This document shows, piece after piece, positions 19,760-30,513 of a stretch of 64,000 bases of DNA; the first letter of the stretch is position 1, and the number at the start of each line of letters is the position of its first letter. The stretch lies in NCBI GenBank assembly GCA_020740775.1, contig JAHEWK010000015.1, positions 124,001 to 188,000 of the forward strand, written 5' to 3'. Under the pieces are notes generated by a model. That model was not told the origin of the DNA. It worked only from the letters and a program-made list of their open reading frames with translations, and made no database searches. This DNA comes from Ilyonectria destructans (taxonomy: Eukaryota > Ascomycota > Sordariomycetes > Hypocreales > Nectriaceae). Both the position numbers and the translations under genes were made by a program.

Positions 19760-22468
19760 TTACTTTGCCCAAGTGTGTTGTCTATCCTGCAGTCTATCCT
19801 GATTCGTTTCGGCCGCCCACATCCCTTCTTCTTCTTCCGCCCTATCCTCGTCGGATTCGTACGCCGCCGCCAAAAGCTTGGGGTAACGGTCCCAGAGCTT
19901 CGGTTTATGGTTCTCGAGCTCTTGGATGAAGTGCGGAAGGGGCGGGAGAAGCTCCGCACCCCAGGCCTCGTCGACCAGGCGTTTCAAGTTACTCGGTGAA
20001 AGCTCTCGGTCATCCCTTGCTCGATGTCTCCGTCGACCGGGCACTTTAGCCATGACGATGCGCGAGATGAGGACACTCTTGAGCACTTGGCTGTCAATGT
20101 GAAGTCCCTGGTCACGGAGTATTGCGAGGAAGCGTACTCCCCACGCTATGTCGAAGCCCGCTGCGCTTGGTTCTGTCACACGCAACAGTGCTCCAGGGTG
20201 TGGTGCCAAAGCCAACTTCGTGTCAAAACTCCACCTAACAATGGCTCGCTGCAGCGATGCGTCGAATAGCTTTGCCATTGGATGTTGCTGATGTGAAAGA
20301 GGAAGATCGGTTGGGATGTAGTGGATGTCATCATTCGGGGCTGTTCTCTTCCCTCTGCGCCCATGCTTCTTAGACGGCTCTTCTGTATCTCCCAGGCCCA
20401 TCTCATTTCTCCAAAACTCGTCCAGAAACAACTGTGGCCAGTTTTCTGGGTCCTTATCGCTCGTTCCAAGATCCTCACCAAGAAATTTTTTCGTCTTTGA
20501 TTCAATCTTCTTGGCAGCCTTCGATTTGTGCTTCGGTGGTAGGTCTTCTCCATGGACTGGGAACAGACCCTCGGGTGCTAAAGCGTACAAGTCGATAAGC
20601 TCGTAACTCAACTCTTCAAGCTCATCAAATCGGCCAAGGCGACCTAAATTGTACAGAATAATCCGCCAACATCTAAGGGGTATCGCGACGTCGTGGCGCG
20701 CCACTCTTCGGATGATATGAATTGCTCTATCCAAATAGGGGTCCACAGCAACACCATGGCGCCTCTGTTGGGTCTTCTTGGGAAAATACCATAGCCTGTC
20801 GAAGACTTGTTCCAAGATGTTGGCTGAGTTGGCGTGCGACATCTTGACATCCAAAGATTCCATTCTGTCAAGGATCAATCTCGCGTGTCCAAGGTTGCTT
20901 TTAGCCAATGTTCTTTTAAGGATTCGATTGAGGTCCTTTAGGGGAGGTCCTTTGACTTTTTTTGGCCGCCCTATTGTTGCCCATTGCACCTCCTGGAGCA
21001 AACGTTCTCGCTTCGAATCTTGTTCTCTCTTAGCTGCATCCATGAGCATACGCCGTGTCTTGGCATCGTCAAACTCCTCTGGATGGATATCACAGAGCAG
21101 GAGATCTGTCAGCAGGTCTTGCTGATGACCTTTCGCAAAGGATACTAGCGCCTTGCAATATATTGTTTGTGTTATTGCAATGCCCAACGTCTCAAGCTGG
21201 AGTATTCGGCTTGCGACTTCTTGGACATTGTCCTCGCGAAGCGCCAAGGACTGTAGAGATCGTGGCCCAATGGTCCGAAGGCCAAGCTTGTGCATCATAT
21301 TGATAGCAAACTCCACGGAGGCCCAGGAGCTAGCAAACCAACGGGCCGTAAAAGAGTCACTGTAGACTCCCTTCAGTTGAGTCGTTGTATGCCTTGGGGG
21401 ATTTGGGTCCTCGAATTTCGTGGCGGCGGTGACACGATTATAATGAGCAAGCTCTAGCTCCTCCCTCGTGAAATGTGTGAGGGGATAGTATTGCTGACAA
21501 AACTGTAGAAAGGGTCGGGATTTTGGGGTAGATGGAAGATCTCCATGTAGAACAAGTTGCTTTCTCCAAGCCCGCGCTGTTTGGGAATGTCCATACTCAA
21601 ACAGGGTGGGTATGAGGTGGTCGTATACACTGCGACAAAAGCTAAGTTCGTACAATTTCTTGAGGACAATCTGGAGTTCCGGCGCTGGGTCAAAGGCGAA
21701 GCTGACTAGAAGAGCACGGAAGTCGTTGGTATTGGGGGTAAATGTTGACATCAATCGCAAATGCCAGAGGTACGCGGTATCGTATTCAGCTTGGTCAAGG
21801 TAAAAGTGAAGAATTCGGGTGTATAGTTCAGGCCATTCAAATTTGAGTTCGTTGCGAAGGTGTTGTGCGATTTCGTAAAACACAGGCATTCGGGTTGAAT
21901 CGTTCAATGCCGCCGACAAGATATTGTTCCGGAAAGATTCGGCATGACGGTCGACGATCGGTGAAAAGTTTCCTGTGCCACGGAAGCTTAGAAAGAGGTC
22001 CCAAGCTCTATCATCCGAGTCGCTGTATCGCTTGGCAACCCCATGAGGTTCCTTCAGAGATGTTTTGTCGAGTCCCGGGTCAAGTCCGACATTCTGCAGA
22101 GCAAGTCGTTCCGAGGTTTCCGACCTTACGGAGTCCGGCCACGACAGGTCCTGTGACACATCTCGATATAACTCGCCCTGCCCCAGCTCTCCATCTTTGC
22201 TCCGTTCGAGAGGTATCGAGGAAAGAATCGGCTCGTCGGAAGTGGCGATACTCCACGGCTTCTGTGCCCCTCCCGGTGATGCGCCTCCAGACCCAAACAA
22301 GCGGCGAGTTGAAAAGCTTGGAACAACAGATGGAAACACTAGGGCAGCGGATGACGGTGGCCGAGTTGAGGAGCGGGCTAAACTTGCTGTCGGGATGTTG
22401 CAGCTTAGATCGGATGGGCTTCGGATCGGAGATGGAGAGTATCGAATGCGTCTCAAGGCCTGATGCAT
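19760..22468 (-). CDS. Mitochondrial pentatricopeptide-repeat-like protein
   Basis: 902 residues, no intron. The N-terminal 65 residues are rich in Arg and Ser with almost no acidic residues (MHQALRRIRYSPSPIRS at the start, FSTRRLF later), a typical mitochondrial presequence. The body is a long run of helical pairs, for example KSNLGHARLILDRMESLDVK and DVAIPLRCWRIILYNLGRLG, resembling degenerate PPR units as in fungal mitochondrial expression factors. The C-terminus ends in a charged EEEEG tail. Role inferred: RNA binding for a mitochondrial transcript or for mitoribosome function. It is divergently paired with COX7, itself a mitochondrial protein, through only 360 bp. Repeat boundaries cannot be set by eye. 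Confidence 0.75.
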   Translation of the reverse strand: MHQALRRIRYSPSPIRSPSDLSCNIPTASLARSSTRPPSSAALVFPSVVPSFSTRRLFGSGGASPGGAQKPWSIATSDEPILSSIPLERSKDGELGQGELYRDVSQDLSWPDSVRSETSERLALQNVGLDPGLDKTSLKEPHGVAKRYSDSDDRAWDLFLSFRGTGNFSPIVDRHAESFRNNILSAALNDSTRMPVFYEIAQHLRNELKFEWPELYTRILHFYLDQAEYDTAYLWHLRLMSTFTPNTNDFRALLVSFAFDPAPELQIVLKKLYELSFCRSVYDHLIPTLFEYGHSQTARAWRKQLVLHGDLPSTPKSRPFLQFCQQYYPLTHFTREELELAHYNRVTAATKFEDPNPPRHTTTQLKGVYSDSFTARWFASSWASVEFAINMMHKLGLRTIGPRSLQSLALREDNVQEVASRILQLETLGIAITQTIYCKALVSFAKGHQQDLLTDLLLCDIHPEEFDDAKTRRMLMDAAKREQDSKRERLLQEVQWATIGRPKKVKGPPLKDLNRILKRTLAKSNLGHARLILDRMESLDVKMSHANSANILEQVFDRLWYFPKKTQQRRHGVAVDPYLDRAIHIIRRVARHDVAIPLRCWRIILYNLGRLGRFDELEELSYELIDLYALAPEGLFPVHGEDLPPKHKSKAAKKIESKTKKFLGEDLGTSDKDPENWPQLFLDEFWRNEMGLGDTEEPSKKHGRRGKRTAPNDDIHYIPTDLPLSHQQHPMAKLFDASLQRAIVRWSFDTKLALAPHPGALLRVTEPSAAGFDIAWGVRFLAILRDQGLHIDSQVLKSVLISRIVMAKVPGRRRHRARDDRELSPSNLKRLVDEAWGAELLPPLPHFIQELENHKPKLWDRYPKLLAAAYESDEDRAEEEEGMWAAETNQDRLQDRQHTWAK

Positions 22469-22828
22469 TCCCGTCGTTGGCTCCGACCAGGTGCAGCGGA
22501 TTTATATCACCGCATTGGATCAAAAGTAGCAGAAAGCCGATGGCTAATTAAACTGCTCTTACTCAGTGCCAGAATTTTGTCGTTAACTCTTTGAAGGCGG
22601 AACTTTTTGATTCGCGCAACTAGAGCACGTCGCTGCAGGGGTCACAACAGCACGTGCCTAAGCCAACGAGAGCACCGGCAGCTTTGCTGAGTCATTCCAC
22701 CATCCCGGCTCCAATCAGGTTATGGCCTCATTTCTTCCTCTGAACATCGACATCCTCCGTTAACCACTCGACTCGCACCCGAACCTCACCACCTCAGCCT
22801 CTCCCGAATCTCTGCAACCGCCGCAACA
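22469..22828. promoter_or_regulatory. Bidirectional promoter, PPR-like gene / COX7, with E-box
   Basis: A 360-bp divergent intergenic region between two mitochondrial genes. A CACGTG (22651-22656) within palindromic GCACGTGC lies near its centre. CACGTG is the core of bHLH sites such as Cbf1-type factors. Co-regulation is inferred only. Confidence 0.5.
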
Positions 22829-23292
22829 ATGGGGTACGTGTAATTGATCCAGCGCCGTTGTCCGCGACAGCCAAACCCACTCGATACGACGCCAATTGCC
22901 CATTACCGAACCCGAACATCACATCATACGAGATCCGTCGCTGACATTCTCCAGTCTCGTCGATGCCAAGAACCCGGTGCCTCAGCACCAGCGCTTCTAC
23001 CAGTCCGCCTACAAGGCTCACACCCGTCTCTGGTTGATCGTATGGCCGAATTGATACACCCGCCGACCACCAAAAGCTCCCGCTGACCGAACCGATAGAA
23101 CCCTCGCAGCCGCTTCCTCATGACCCCCTACCTTATCATTCTCTGGGGCTCCGCTGCCGGTGAGTTTCTGAATATTCATTGTCGAGTTGAATGACAGGAG
23201 AAGGGAAGCTTGGTTCTAACAGTATTATAGCTGGCCTCTACGGTGCCGGCCGCAAGGTCCTCGGCTACAAGACCTACTTCGGTTCCGAATAG
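22829..23292 (+). CDS. COX7: Cytochrome c oxidase subunit VII (Cox7-like)
   Basis: Four exons, 22829-22833 (5 nt), 22955-23039, 23099-23159 and 23231-23292, give a 70-residue protein. The start MGLVDAKNPVPQHQRFYQS is followed by HTRLWLINPRSRFLMTPY, a single transmembrane helix (LIILWGSAAAGLYGAG) and RKVLGYKTYFGSE. The pattern of a short N-terminal helix, an Arg-Ser-Arg/Lys motif, one membrane span and a basic end matches the Cox7/VIIa small subunit of complex IV in the inner mitochondrial membrane. All joins use good splice sites (donors gtacgt, gtatgg, gtgagt). Because exon 1 is 5 nt, ordinary open-frame search does not find it. Confidence 0.85.
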
Positions 23293-23606
23293 ACGATGGT
23301 ACTTGCTCGATTTCGCCAATAGCTCACGAGGCGATGGAGTGGTTCATTGTGAATAGTAGAGTGTGTCAATAGATGGACGCAATTCAGATCCTCAGGACCT
23401 TAACGGTGTTACTACGATGCTATGGTGTCCGCCCTTAAATCGTGTTTTATATTCACACGTCATTGCCATTATCAACCTTGACTCCTAAACTCTAGAATAC
23501 AGTACGGAAAGTCGGAAAATTACGTGCACCGACAAAGAGATCTGGCGGCGTGTGCTCTGCACCGGGCTGAATCTCTGGGCCGCATGCGGACCAGCTGGGT
23601 CTATGT
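23293..23606. other. Convergent 3' ends, COX7 / clathrin light chain
   Basis: 314 bp of 3' flanking sequence. No gene or repeat seen. Confidence 0.5.
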
Positions 23607-24435
23607 TTAGTAACCCGTGGCCCCAGGCGCCTTCTCGTCCTTCCGCAGGTTCATCAGCATCTCGCGGAAACGCTCCTTGCCAGACCCAGCAGCCCCGCCC
23701 TTAGTGCCCTTGCCGCTGACATCTACCAGCTTCGCAATGCGATCCCAGCTCGTGCCGCCTGAAACGGTATCCTCCCGGCTGGCCAGGAACTGCTCGGCCT
23801 CCTTTCGTGTTTGCGCAATGCCTTTCTCCTTCTTGCCATTGTAATTCTCGTAGAAGTCATCGATGTTCTGCTGGGCCTCCTTAATGGTCTCCTCTCGCTG
23901 GGCGGCGAACTGCTCAACTCGCTTAGCGATCTGAGCGTCTCGGCGGTCGCGCCACTCCTTGATAACCTCAGGCTCCTCCTCGTCCTCTGCGGAAGCCTGG
24001 AATCCTGAGTTGTAGCTGACAGAAGGGCCAGTAACAGTGTTTCCGCCGGGAGCGATACCGGTGCCCTACATGCGCCACCCCGTTAGCTGACGCATCATCA
24101 AGCTTGTAGGTGAGAAACTTACAGCGTCGGGGCCAGTCAGATCAGGGAACTGAGACTCGAAGGTCGACGCCGCGTTTCCGCTTTCGCCGAGCAGGTCGCC
24201 GCTGGGTTCGAATGCGGCAGCATCGCCGCTGGTCGCGAACTGGACGGCATCGTCTCCGAGGAGAGCCTTCTCGCGTGCAAGGAAATCTTCGGGTGCGGCA
24301 TCAGCAGAGGTGTCCTTGATGTCGGGTTGCGCTTCGAGGTTCTTGGTCAGCTACGTGTGTCTGATGGGTCTAGATTGTCGTCCTGAACTCACCACCGGCA
24401 TCAAAGTCCTCGATCGATGGGAATCGGTCCGCCAT
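23607..24435 (-). CDS. CLC1: Clathrin light chain
   Basis: Three exons on the minus strand, 24435-24393, 24331-24123 and 24065-23607, give 236 residues. The N-terminus MADRFPSIEDFDAG continues into AQPDIKDT, and a GDLLGE motif follows, all typical of clathrin light chains. The central EEEPEVIKEWRDRRDAQIAK starts the long coiled coil that binds the heavy-chain proximal leg. The C-terminal TSWDRIAKLVDVSGK and KERFREMLMNLRKDEK are the conserved trimerisation-proximal part. The first acceptor was placed at the AG that follows a CTGAC branch motif, which restores the frame. The protein acts on coated vesicles of Golgi and plasma membrane; AP-1 gamma, its partner adaptor, is in the same window. Confidence 0.93.
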
Positions 24436-25115
24436 TTTTGGTTGCGCAGGTGTGTGGTATGTCTTGAATTATGCTCGCACTGCTGTATGATTCGTCGGCG
24501 AGATAAAGGTCTCGATGCGTGATGTTCTCGTCGGGTGCAATGCTGTGGTGATAGCTGTCGGTGCTGTCGACGCTCCTATTCAGGTGCTGCCAGGTAGACC
24601 ATCCAAGCGGATGAGGTGGATTCTGCCGGGCGGTGAGTGGCGAGTAGCCCAAAGTGGCTGCCTTGGCGGGGCGGCGATATCGAATAAACCCGCATTGGAG
24701 CATCAAACTATGCAAATAGCCGCAGGCTTTCTTCTAGGGGGTGTTTACTTGTATGCTCGCCCAAGCTCCCATCGTCCAACCTTGTGTTGTTGTTTTATCA
24801 GAGAATCATTCCAATCCGTCGCAATCTTCAAGTCCCGCCTCTCACGCGGTCCTACGACAAGCGTCTTCAAGCAAACCGAACGCGGGCGGGTCAATTTTAG
24901 ACCAGCTTTGTGAGGGAGCCAGCACACAAACTTTTCTGCAACCTGGCTGCAAGTAACTGTCGTAGTCGATTTGAGTGGCAACCACAGCAACTGGTCTTGA
25001 GGACGTAGAATCAATGCTCTAGCTCCCACCTCCGCCTCCACCAGTCAATAGAGGTTGCCTAGCCAGTTCGACAAATCTCTCTTCGAATTTGAATATCCGG
25101 TACCAGGCGCAAACC
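24436..25115. promoter_or_regulatory. Divergent promoter region, clathrin light chain / Rtt103-like gene
   Basis: 680 bp between divergent starts. No gene is supported. The sequence is mixed, with no repeat that stands out. Confidence 0.45.
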
Positions 25116-26504
25116 ATGGCTTACAACGATGATTCCGTGCTGGCGCGACTCTCATCGCTCAACGAGAGCCATGACAGCATTGCAACAGCTGCCCAATGGA
25201 TCATGTTCCACAGGTAAGCCCCTTCACTAAGGTTGAGGAGCTATCAAGAATAAAATCACTAACCCAATCCACAGGAGACATGCGGATCGCACGGTGCAGC
25301 TCTGGGTGCAACGTCTGAAAGACTCATCAAGCGCAAAGCGCTTGAGTCTGGTCTACCTCGCCAATGGTGCGTTTTTTTTTCGATATTTTTTTACTCAACT
25401 ATTAGTCCATGACTAACGTGACCCGGGTGTGCAGAAGTGGCTCAGCAGTCCAAGATCCGGCATAAGGACGACTTCATCATCGCCTTCGCGCCTGTTGTGG
25501 CGGAGGCTATATCCATTGCATACAAAGGGGCTGCTGCTGATATCCAGTCGAAGCTCAAGCGGGTAGTGGATGTGTGGAAGGACAGGGCAATCTTTGAGGC
25601 GCCAATCCAGGCGGCCATTGATAATCGCATTGAAGGTTTGTCTGGTCCAAGGTCGTGTCATTCTCTGGCACCTTTGCTGATAGGATGAACAGAATTAGAC
25701 AAGGCCCGTGGCAGTGCCAAGCCGGGCTTTGGGGGGTCACCCTTTGGTGGCGGCGCACCACCCATCCCATCGGAGTTTGCCCCCCTGGTCTCTGCACACC
25801 AAAGTGTTAGCAAGTTGAGCATTCCTCTGAAAGCCACGATTGCATCTGCAAACCAGGAGTATGAGAAGCAAACCGACTCGTCAACTCCGGTGCCATCAGC
25901 GCCAGTCTATGCTGCCCGCCTCAACGGTCTTCTCAAGAGCCTTGCGAATGCAGAGAGCGCCGTTGCTGAGTGCGTGAAAGCACGAGAAGGCCTCCTCTCT
26001 GGTCTCGAGAAGCTTCTCAACGCTAACAGGGCCGCACTGGATGGAGAAAAAGCCGCTCAAGCGCAGCTTTTGAGCAGGAAGAGCGAAATTGAGGAGAAGA
26101 AGCATCAGGTAGAGCTTGCTATCATGCGTGCGCTTGGTCCCGCGGAGGGCAACGGTGAATCGGGAGAGGGAGGCTCTACAAGCACACCCCCCGAGCCCGA
26201 CAGACCCGAGATGGAGGCTCTCACCCCTCCTGCCATGGAGGCTTTCACTCCTCCCGCTATGGAGGATGAGCCTTTTGAGCCTGTTGCTCCTGCTGAGGAA
26301 ACAAGCTCAGAGACGCAGCTGTCGGGGGATGGCATCGAGATGCTCTCAAACTTGGCGTCATCCTACCAGTCTCTGCCAATCTCCATCAATGGAGCTAACA
26401 AGCGACGCCGTGTCGACGACGGTGACGACTTTCCGGACCTGGGAGGAGATGATGGCATCGACGCCGACGTAGCTGAAATGCTCAAGGAGGGGAACCAGGT
26501 CTGA
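25116..26504 (+). CDS. RTT103: Rtt103-type CTD-interaction-domain protein
   Basis: Four exons, 25116-25213, 25275-25366, 25435-25635 and 25693-26504, give 400 residues. The first 135 residues are a CID/RPR domain (MAYNDDSVLARLSSL, TAAQWIMFHRRHADRTVQLW, LSLVYLANEVAQQS, VVDVWKDRAIF), which binds the phosphorylated C-terminal domain of RNA polymerase II. A coiled-coil region follows (about 200-300, with EGLLSGLEKLLNANRAA). A Pro-rich segment contains the tandem unit MEALTPPA/MEAFTPPA. The C-terminus has a basic cluster (NKRRRVDD), a possible nuclear signal, and an acidic end. Yeast Rtt103 and animal RPRD1 proteins couple transcription termination and 3' processing. The last acceptor was placed at AACAG to keep frame. 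Confidence 0.88.
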
Positions 26505-27146
26505 TGGCGAGAAAACTCTGGCGATGCCAATATCGGCGCAGGAGCTTGATTTTCTTTGGAAAATCTCCAAGAATGGTTCATTTTGTTTGGCTCGATTTCT
26601 TCTACCTTGTATTCTATAGTAGTTTCGTTGACACTTCGTTCCTGGGGAGGTTGGAATCTCGGAGAGTATGTATTGTAAGGTATAGGATCCGTCAGTCAGT
26701 CAGCACGTCGTTTGCCCAATTCATAGCAGGATTTTGCTTCAACAACGTGTCTTAACTTATCTCGAGAAATGTCAATGTATCAGTGTCTACTATGTAAGCT
26801 GCATCTGGCCAGCCATCCCGTCGCGACTCGGCATTGCGGCACCGTATGCGGGCAGAGTCCGAGGTCGTCGGTCAGTCGGATCGGCCGGGTTGGGGCGTAG
26901 CTCCGACCGAGGAACGCCACGGGGATCTGGGGATCCACCCAAATTTTGACCTTTGCTCTCTCAACTTCGGAGGCTGGGAAATGCCGCGACGATGACGGCA
27001 TCACAGCCTATTCAACTCTGATTCCCATCCCGCACCGCTCTAAATTACGACTCGCCACGCCATAGCTCTGCTCTACCCCGGTGAGAACAACGCAGTGCTG
27101 ATGATGCTCCGCTAAGAGGCCGTCTGAACAAACCCCCACCTTCACC
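26505..27146. other. Intergenic region; promoter of the Mdl1-like gene
   Basis: 642 bp. 3' flank of the Rtt103-like gene, then promoter and leader of the ABC transporter. No gene supported. Confidence 0.45.
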
Positions 27147-29576
27147 ATGGTTCCGGGAGTAGCCCGCCGAGTGCTGCTCCCTCGCATCGCCGAGAGCTCT
27201 CCGTTTGCCCCTCAAATGCCTCTCGCGGCATCGCGGAGTCCATTGACAGCTGCTCTTCGCAAGTCCGATTCTCCTCTCCTCCAGACGAGGCTATTCCACG
27301 CCTCGTCATCCCGCCAGTCCCTGCTCCCGCCGTTCTCTGTCGCAACATTCCGATCACCGGTCCCCAGCCCTCAACCACACTCGCAACTCTCCCAGCTTCG
27401 CGACCGAGTTTCTCCCCGCCATTTCTCCGCAAATGCGACTTTGCGCCAGTTCTCCACGGCTCCCCGCCTGCTTCAGCAGTTGCAAACCAAGCAGGGAGAG
27501 GATGCTAAGAAGACCACCGAGCCAGAGGTGCAGAATAAGCCGGAGGAAGATGAACATAAGCACGAGTTTCAAAAGAGCGAGAGGGCTGCTCGAGCTGCCC
27601 AGGTCAACCTGTCTGCCAAGCTGTCCAAGGAGGGCAAGGGAGCCGGTGGCAAGGCTGGCTACTCGGAGATTTGGAGGTTGATCAAGATTGCGCGACCGGA
27701 ACTGCGATGGCTCTCTATCGCCTTCGTGTTCCTTGTCGTCTCCTCCAGCGTCACCATGTCCATTCCTTTCTCGGTCGGCCGCATCCTGGATCTCGCCTCC
27801 AAGGGCGATGCCGAGGACATTCGCCTCTTTGGCTTGACCCTGAATCAATTCTTCTTGAGCCTGGGTGCTATCCTGACTCTGGGTGCCATGGCCAACTTTG
27901 GCCGAGTGGTTCTCCTGCGCATCGTCGGTGAACGGGTTGTTGCCAGGCTTCGATCGCAGCTGTACCGACGCACCTACGTCCAGGACGCCGAATTCTTCGA
28001 TGCAAACCGAGTTGGAGATCTCATCTCCCGCCTGAGCTCCGATACTGTTATAGTGGGCAAGTCCGTTACTCAGAATATTAGCGACGGTCTCCGAGCCCTG
28101 TTCAGCGGAGGTGCTGGATTCGCCATTATGGTGTGGACCAGCCCTCAGCTTACCGGTCTGTTGCTGTTGATGTTTCCCCCCATCGCCGTCGGCGCGTTCC
28201 TCTACGGACGAGCAATCCGCAACATTAGTAGGTCCATTCAGAAGAACTTGGGAACCCTAACCAAGATTGCCGAGGAGCGTCTGGGCAACATCAAGACCAG
28301 CCAGGCGTTTGTGGGCGAAGTGCAGGAAGTGGGCCGCTACAACCGACAAATCCGCAGGATCTTTGCTCTGGGAAAAAGAGAATCACTTGTTGCCGCCACC
28401 TTCTTCGCCTCGACCGGTTGGGCTGGAAACATGACAATTCTAGCCATGCTAGTTGTGGGAGGAAACTTTGTGAGATCCGGTGCCATGTCGATGGGAGACC
28501 TAACATCCTTCATGATGTACACGGCGTTTGCAGGTTCCAGTCTCTTCGGTCTCTCAGGCTTCTACTCCGAACTCATGAAAGGTGTCGGTGCGGCGAGTCG
28601 ACTGTTTGAGCTCCAGGACCGCAAGCCAGGAATCCACCAAACGGTTGGCGTCCCTGTCAAGTCGGCACAAGGCCCGATCAAATTTTCCGACGTCACCTTT
28701 GCCTATCCCACACGGCCGGCCGTCAAGATTTTCAACGGGTTGAACTTTGAGATTCCATCTGGCAGCAATGTTTGTGTGGTCGGACCATCAGGAGGTGGAA
28801 AGTCGACCGTTGCTTCTCTTTTGCTCCGATTCTACAACCCTACATCTGGCTCAATCACCATCAACGGCGTGGACGTCTCTACAATGAATGTCAAGTCCCT
28901 GAGAAGACGAATTGGTATGGTATCGCAGGAGCCTGTTCTTTTCTCCGGCACCATCGCCGAGAACATTGCCTACGGAAGGCCCAACGCCAACCGAGTGGAC
29001 GTTATTGCCGCCGCCCGAAGAGCCAACTGTAACTTCATCAGCGATCTTCCCGACGGTCTTGAGACGCAGGTCGGAGCCCGAGGATCTCAGTTGTCAGGAG
29101 GCCAGAAGCAACGTATTGCCATCGCGCGGGCCCTTCTCAAGGACCCTGATATCTTGATTCTCGATGAGGCCACATCAGCTCTGGATGCCGAGTCTGAGAC
29201 GCTAGTCAACGAGGCCTTGGCCGGTCTACTGCGCAGCCGCAACACCACTATCTCCATCGCGCACCGTCTGTCAACCATTAAGAGGTCGGACCAGATCATT
29301 GTCCTCAACAACGAGGGCAAGGTCGCAGAGATTGGAAGCTATGTCCAGCTTGCAGCAGACCCTGAGAGTGCGTTCAGCAAGTTGATGGAGTGGCAGATGA
29401 GCGGCGGTGAGGTGGTACCTGAAAAGAGGACTTCTGAGTCAAGGGCACACATTACCGAAGCCGAAGAGATCGAAGACGACCTGGAGAGACGGGACGAGGC
29501 CGATACTCAAGCTGAGGTTGAGACTCAGGCAGATGAAGTGGAAGATTCGAAGGGCGAGGAGAAGCGACGACCTTGA
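27147..29576 (+). CDS. MDL1: Mitochondrial ABC half-transporter, Mdl1/ABCB10-like
   Basis: 809 residues, no intron. The first 110 residues are rich in Arg, Ser and Gln and lack acidic clusters, consistent with a mitochondrial presequence. Six hydrophobic segments lie between about 185 and 470 (type 1 ABC exporter fold). The nucleotide-binding domain has Walker A GPSGGGKST (from Gly546), signature LSGGQKQR (from Leu649), Walker B ILILDEATSALD just after it, and an H-loop in SIAHRLSTIKR. The C-terminal 75 residues are very acidic and poorly conserved in type. Yeast Mdl1 exports peptides from the mitochondrial matrix; ABCB10 has haem-related roles. Assignment to Mdl1 rather than Mdl2 is tentative. 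Confidence 0.92.
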   Translation: MVPGVARRVLLPRIAESSPFAPQMPLAASRSPLTAALRKSDSPLLQTRLFHASSSRQSLLPPFSVATFRSPVPSPQPHSQLSQLRDRVSPRHFSANATLRQFSTAPRLLQQLQTKQGEDAKKTTEPEVQNKPEEDEHKHEFQKSERAARAAQVNLSAKLSKEGKGAGGKAGYSEIWRLIKIARPELRWLSIAFVFLVVSSSVTMSIPFSVGRILDLASKGDAEDIRLFGLTLNQFFLSLGAILTLGAMANFGRVVLLRIVGERVVARLRSQLYRRTYVQDAEFFDANRVGDLISRLSSDTVIVGKSVTQNISDGLRALFSGGAGFAIMVWTSPQLTGLLLLMFPPIAVGAFLYGRAIRNISRSIQKNLGTLTKIAEERLGNIKTSQAFVGEVQEVGRYNRQIRRIFALGKRESLVAATFFASTGWAGNMTILAMLVVGGNFVRSGAMSMGDLTSFMMYTAFAGSSLFGLSGFYSELMKGVGAASRLFELQDRKPGIHQTVGVPVKSAQGPIKFSDVTFAYPTRPAVKIFNGLNFEIPSGSNVCVVGPSGGGKSTVASLLLRFYNPTSGSITINGVDVSTMNVKSLRRRIGMVSQEPVLFSGTIAENIAYGRPNANRVDVIAAARRANCNFISDLPDGLETQVGARGSQLSGGQKQRIAIARALLKDPDILILDEATSALDAESETLVNEALAGLLRSRNTTISIAHRLSTIKRSDQIIVLNNEGKVAEIGSYVQLAADPESAFSKLMEWQMSGGEVVPEKRTSESRAHITEAEEIEDDLERRDEADTQAEVETQADEVEDSKGEEKRRP

Positions 29577-30513
29577 AGCAACATCGATTACCACAAAAAC
29601 GATGAGAACAACAAGGCTATGACAAAATAAGCCCTTCTTCGCCGACACGAAGCATATCGCGAGGATGTAATAACGCGGGCTAAAAGTCGATGTGGACTTG
29701 GGTCCCAAGGGGCGGTTCAAGGAAATCATGTATATTATTTATCGGATATGTACGTCTGGGTCTCGGCCGCGGATGGTCCAACTACCAGCAGCTGCATAGA
29801 GAACTCCACTCGACAGTCACATGTACTCTTTTTGACGGCGTCGGTTATGGTATTGGTCCTACTTAAAAGGAGGATGCGGGGGGGGTGGGAGGCAGCGGAT
29901 GGGCCTCAGGCCTCGGAGGCTGGCGTGCTATAGAAGTGTCAAACTTTGAATATTCCCTCTTTACTGATCTGTCCTTCCACGATATGAACAAGCAATGAAT
30001 CAGTCCTAGTTGGGGGGCTCGTTGTTCATCAAATCCAGGCTGTAGGGATGGGTGACTTAGTTCCCACGGATAATGTCACCCTGTCGCCATGCAGCCCAAT
30101 TGCTAGTTCACAGGGACGGAAACCCTCCTAGGCTTGAAATTAAAGCATAGAAGATAACAATTCCGTGGCAATTGGTATCATAAATGCTGTCCGTATCATG
30201 ACTCAGCCCCAGGGGCCTTAGAAAATGAAGCTACAGAAGGTGGCTGGCGCCCTGTCACATGCTTCGCTCACGACCCGTGGGTAATTGGCCCAGCGATGGA
30301 TTCATGCCTCATTGCGGCATCCATGTCATCTACATCGCGCGGCTCCCATCAGACATACCTTGACCGCTCCACCGCGTCAGCTAAGCTCCCTCTTCACTTT
30401 ACCCAAGATTCATCGTTGGTGCCAGCCTAGATTCCCAGATAGACTCGGTCCCCGTCTCATTGCGCGTACCTTGTTGACTTCAGAACCTGTCCACAACACA
30501 ACCTCATCGCAAC
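29577..30513. other. Intergenic region between Mdl1-like and lipase-like genes
   Basis: 937 bp. 3' flank and promoter; a CT-rich leader just before 30514. No gene, repeat or RNA feature I can support. Confidence 0.45.
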
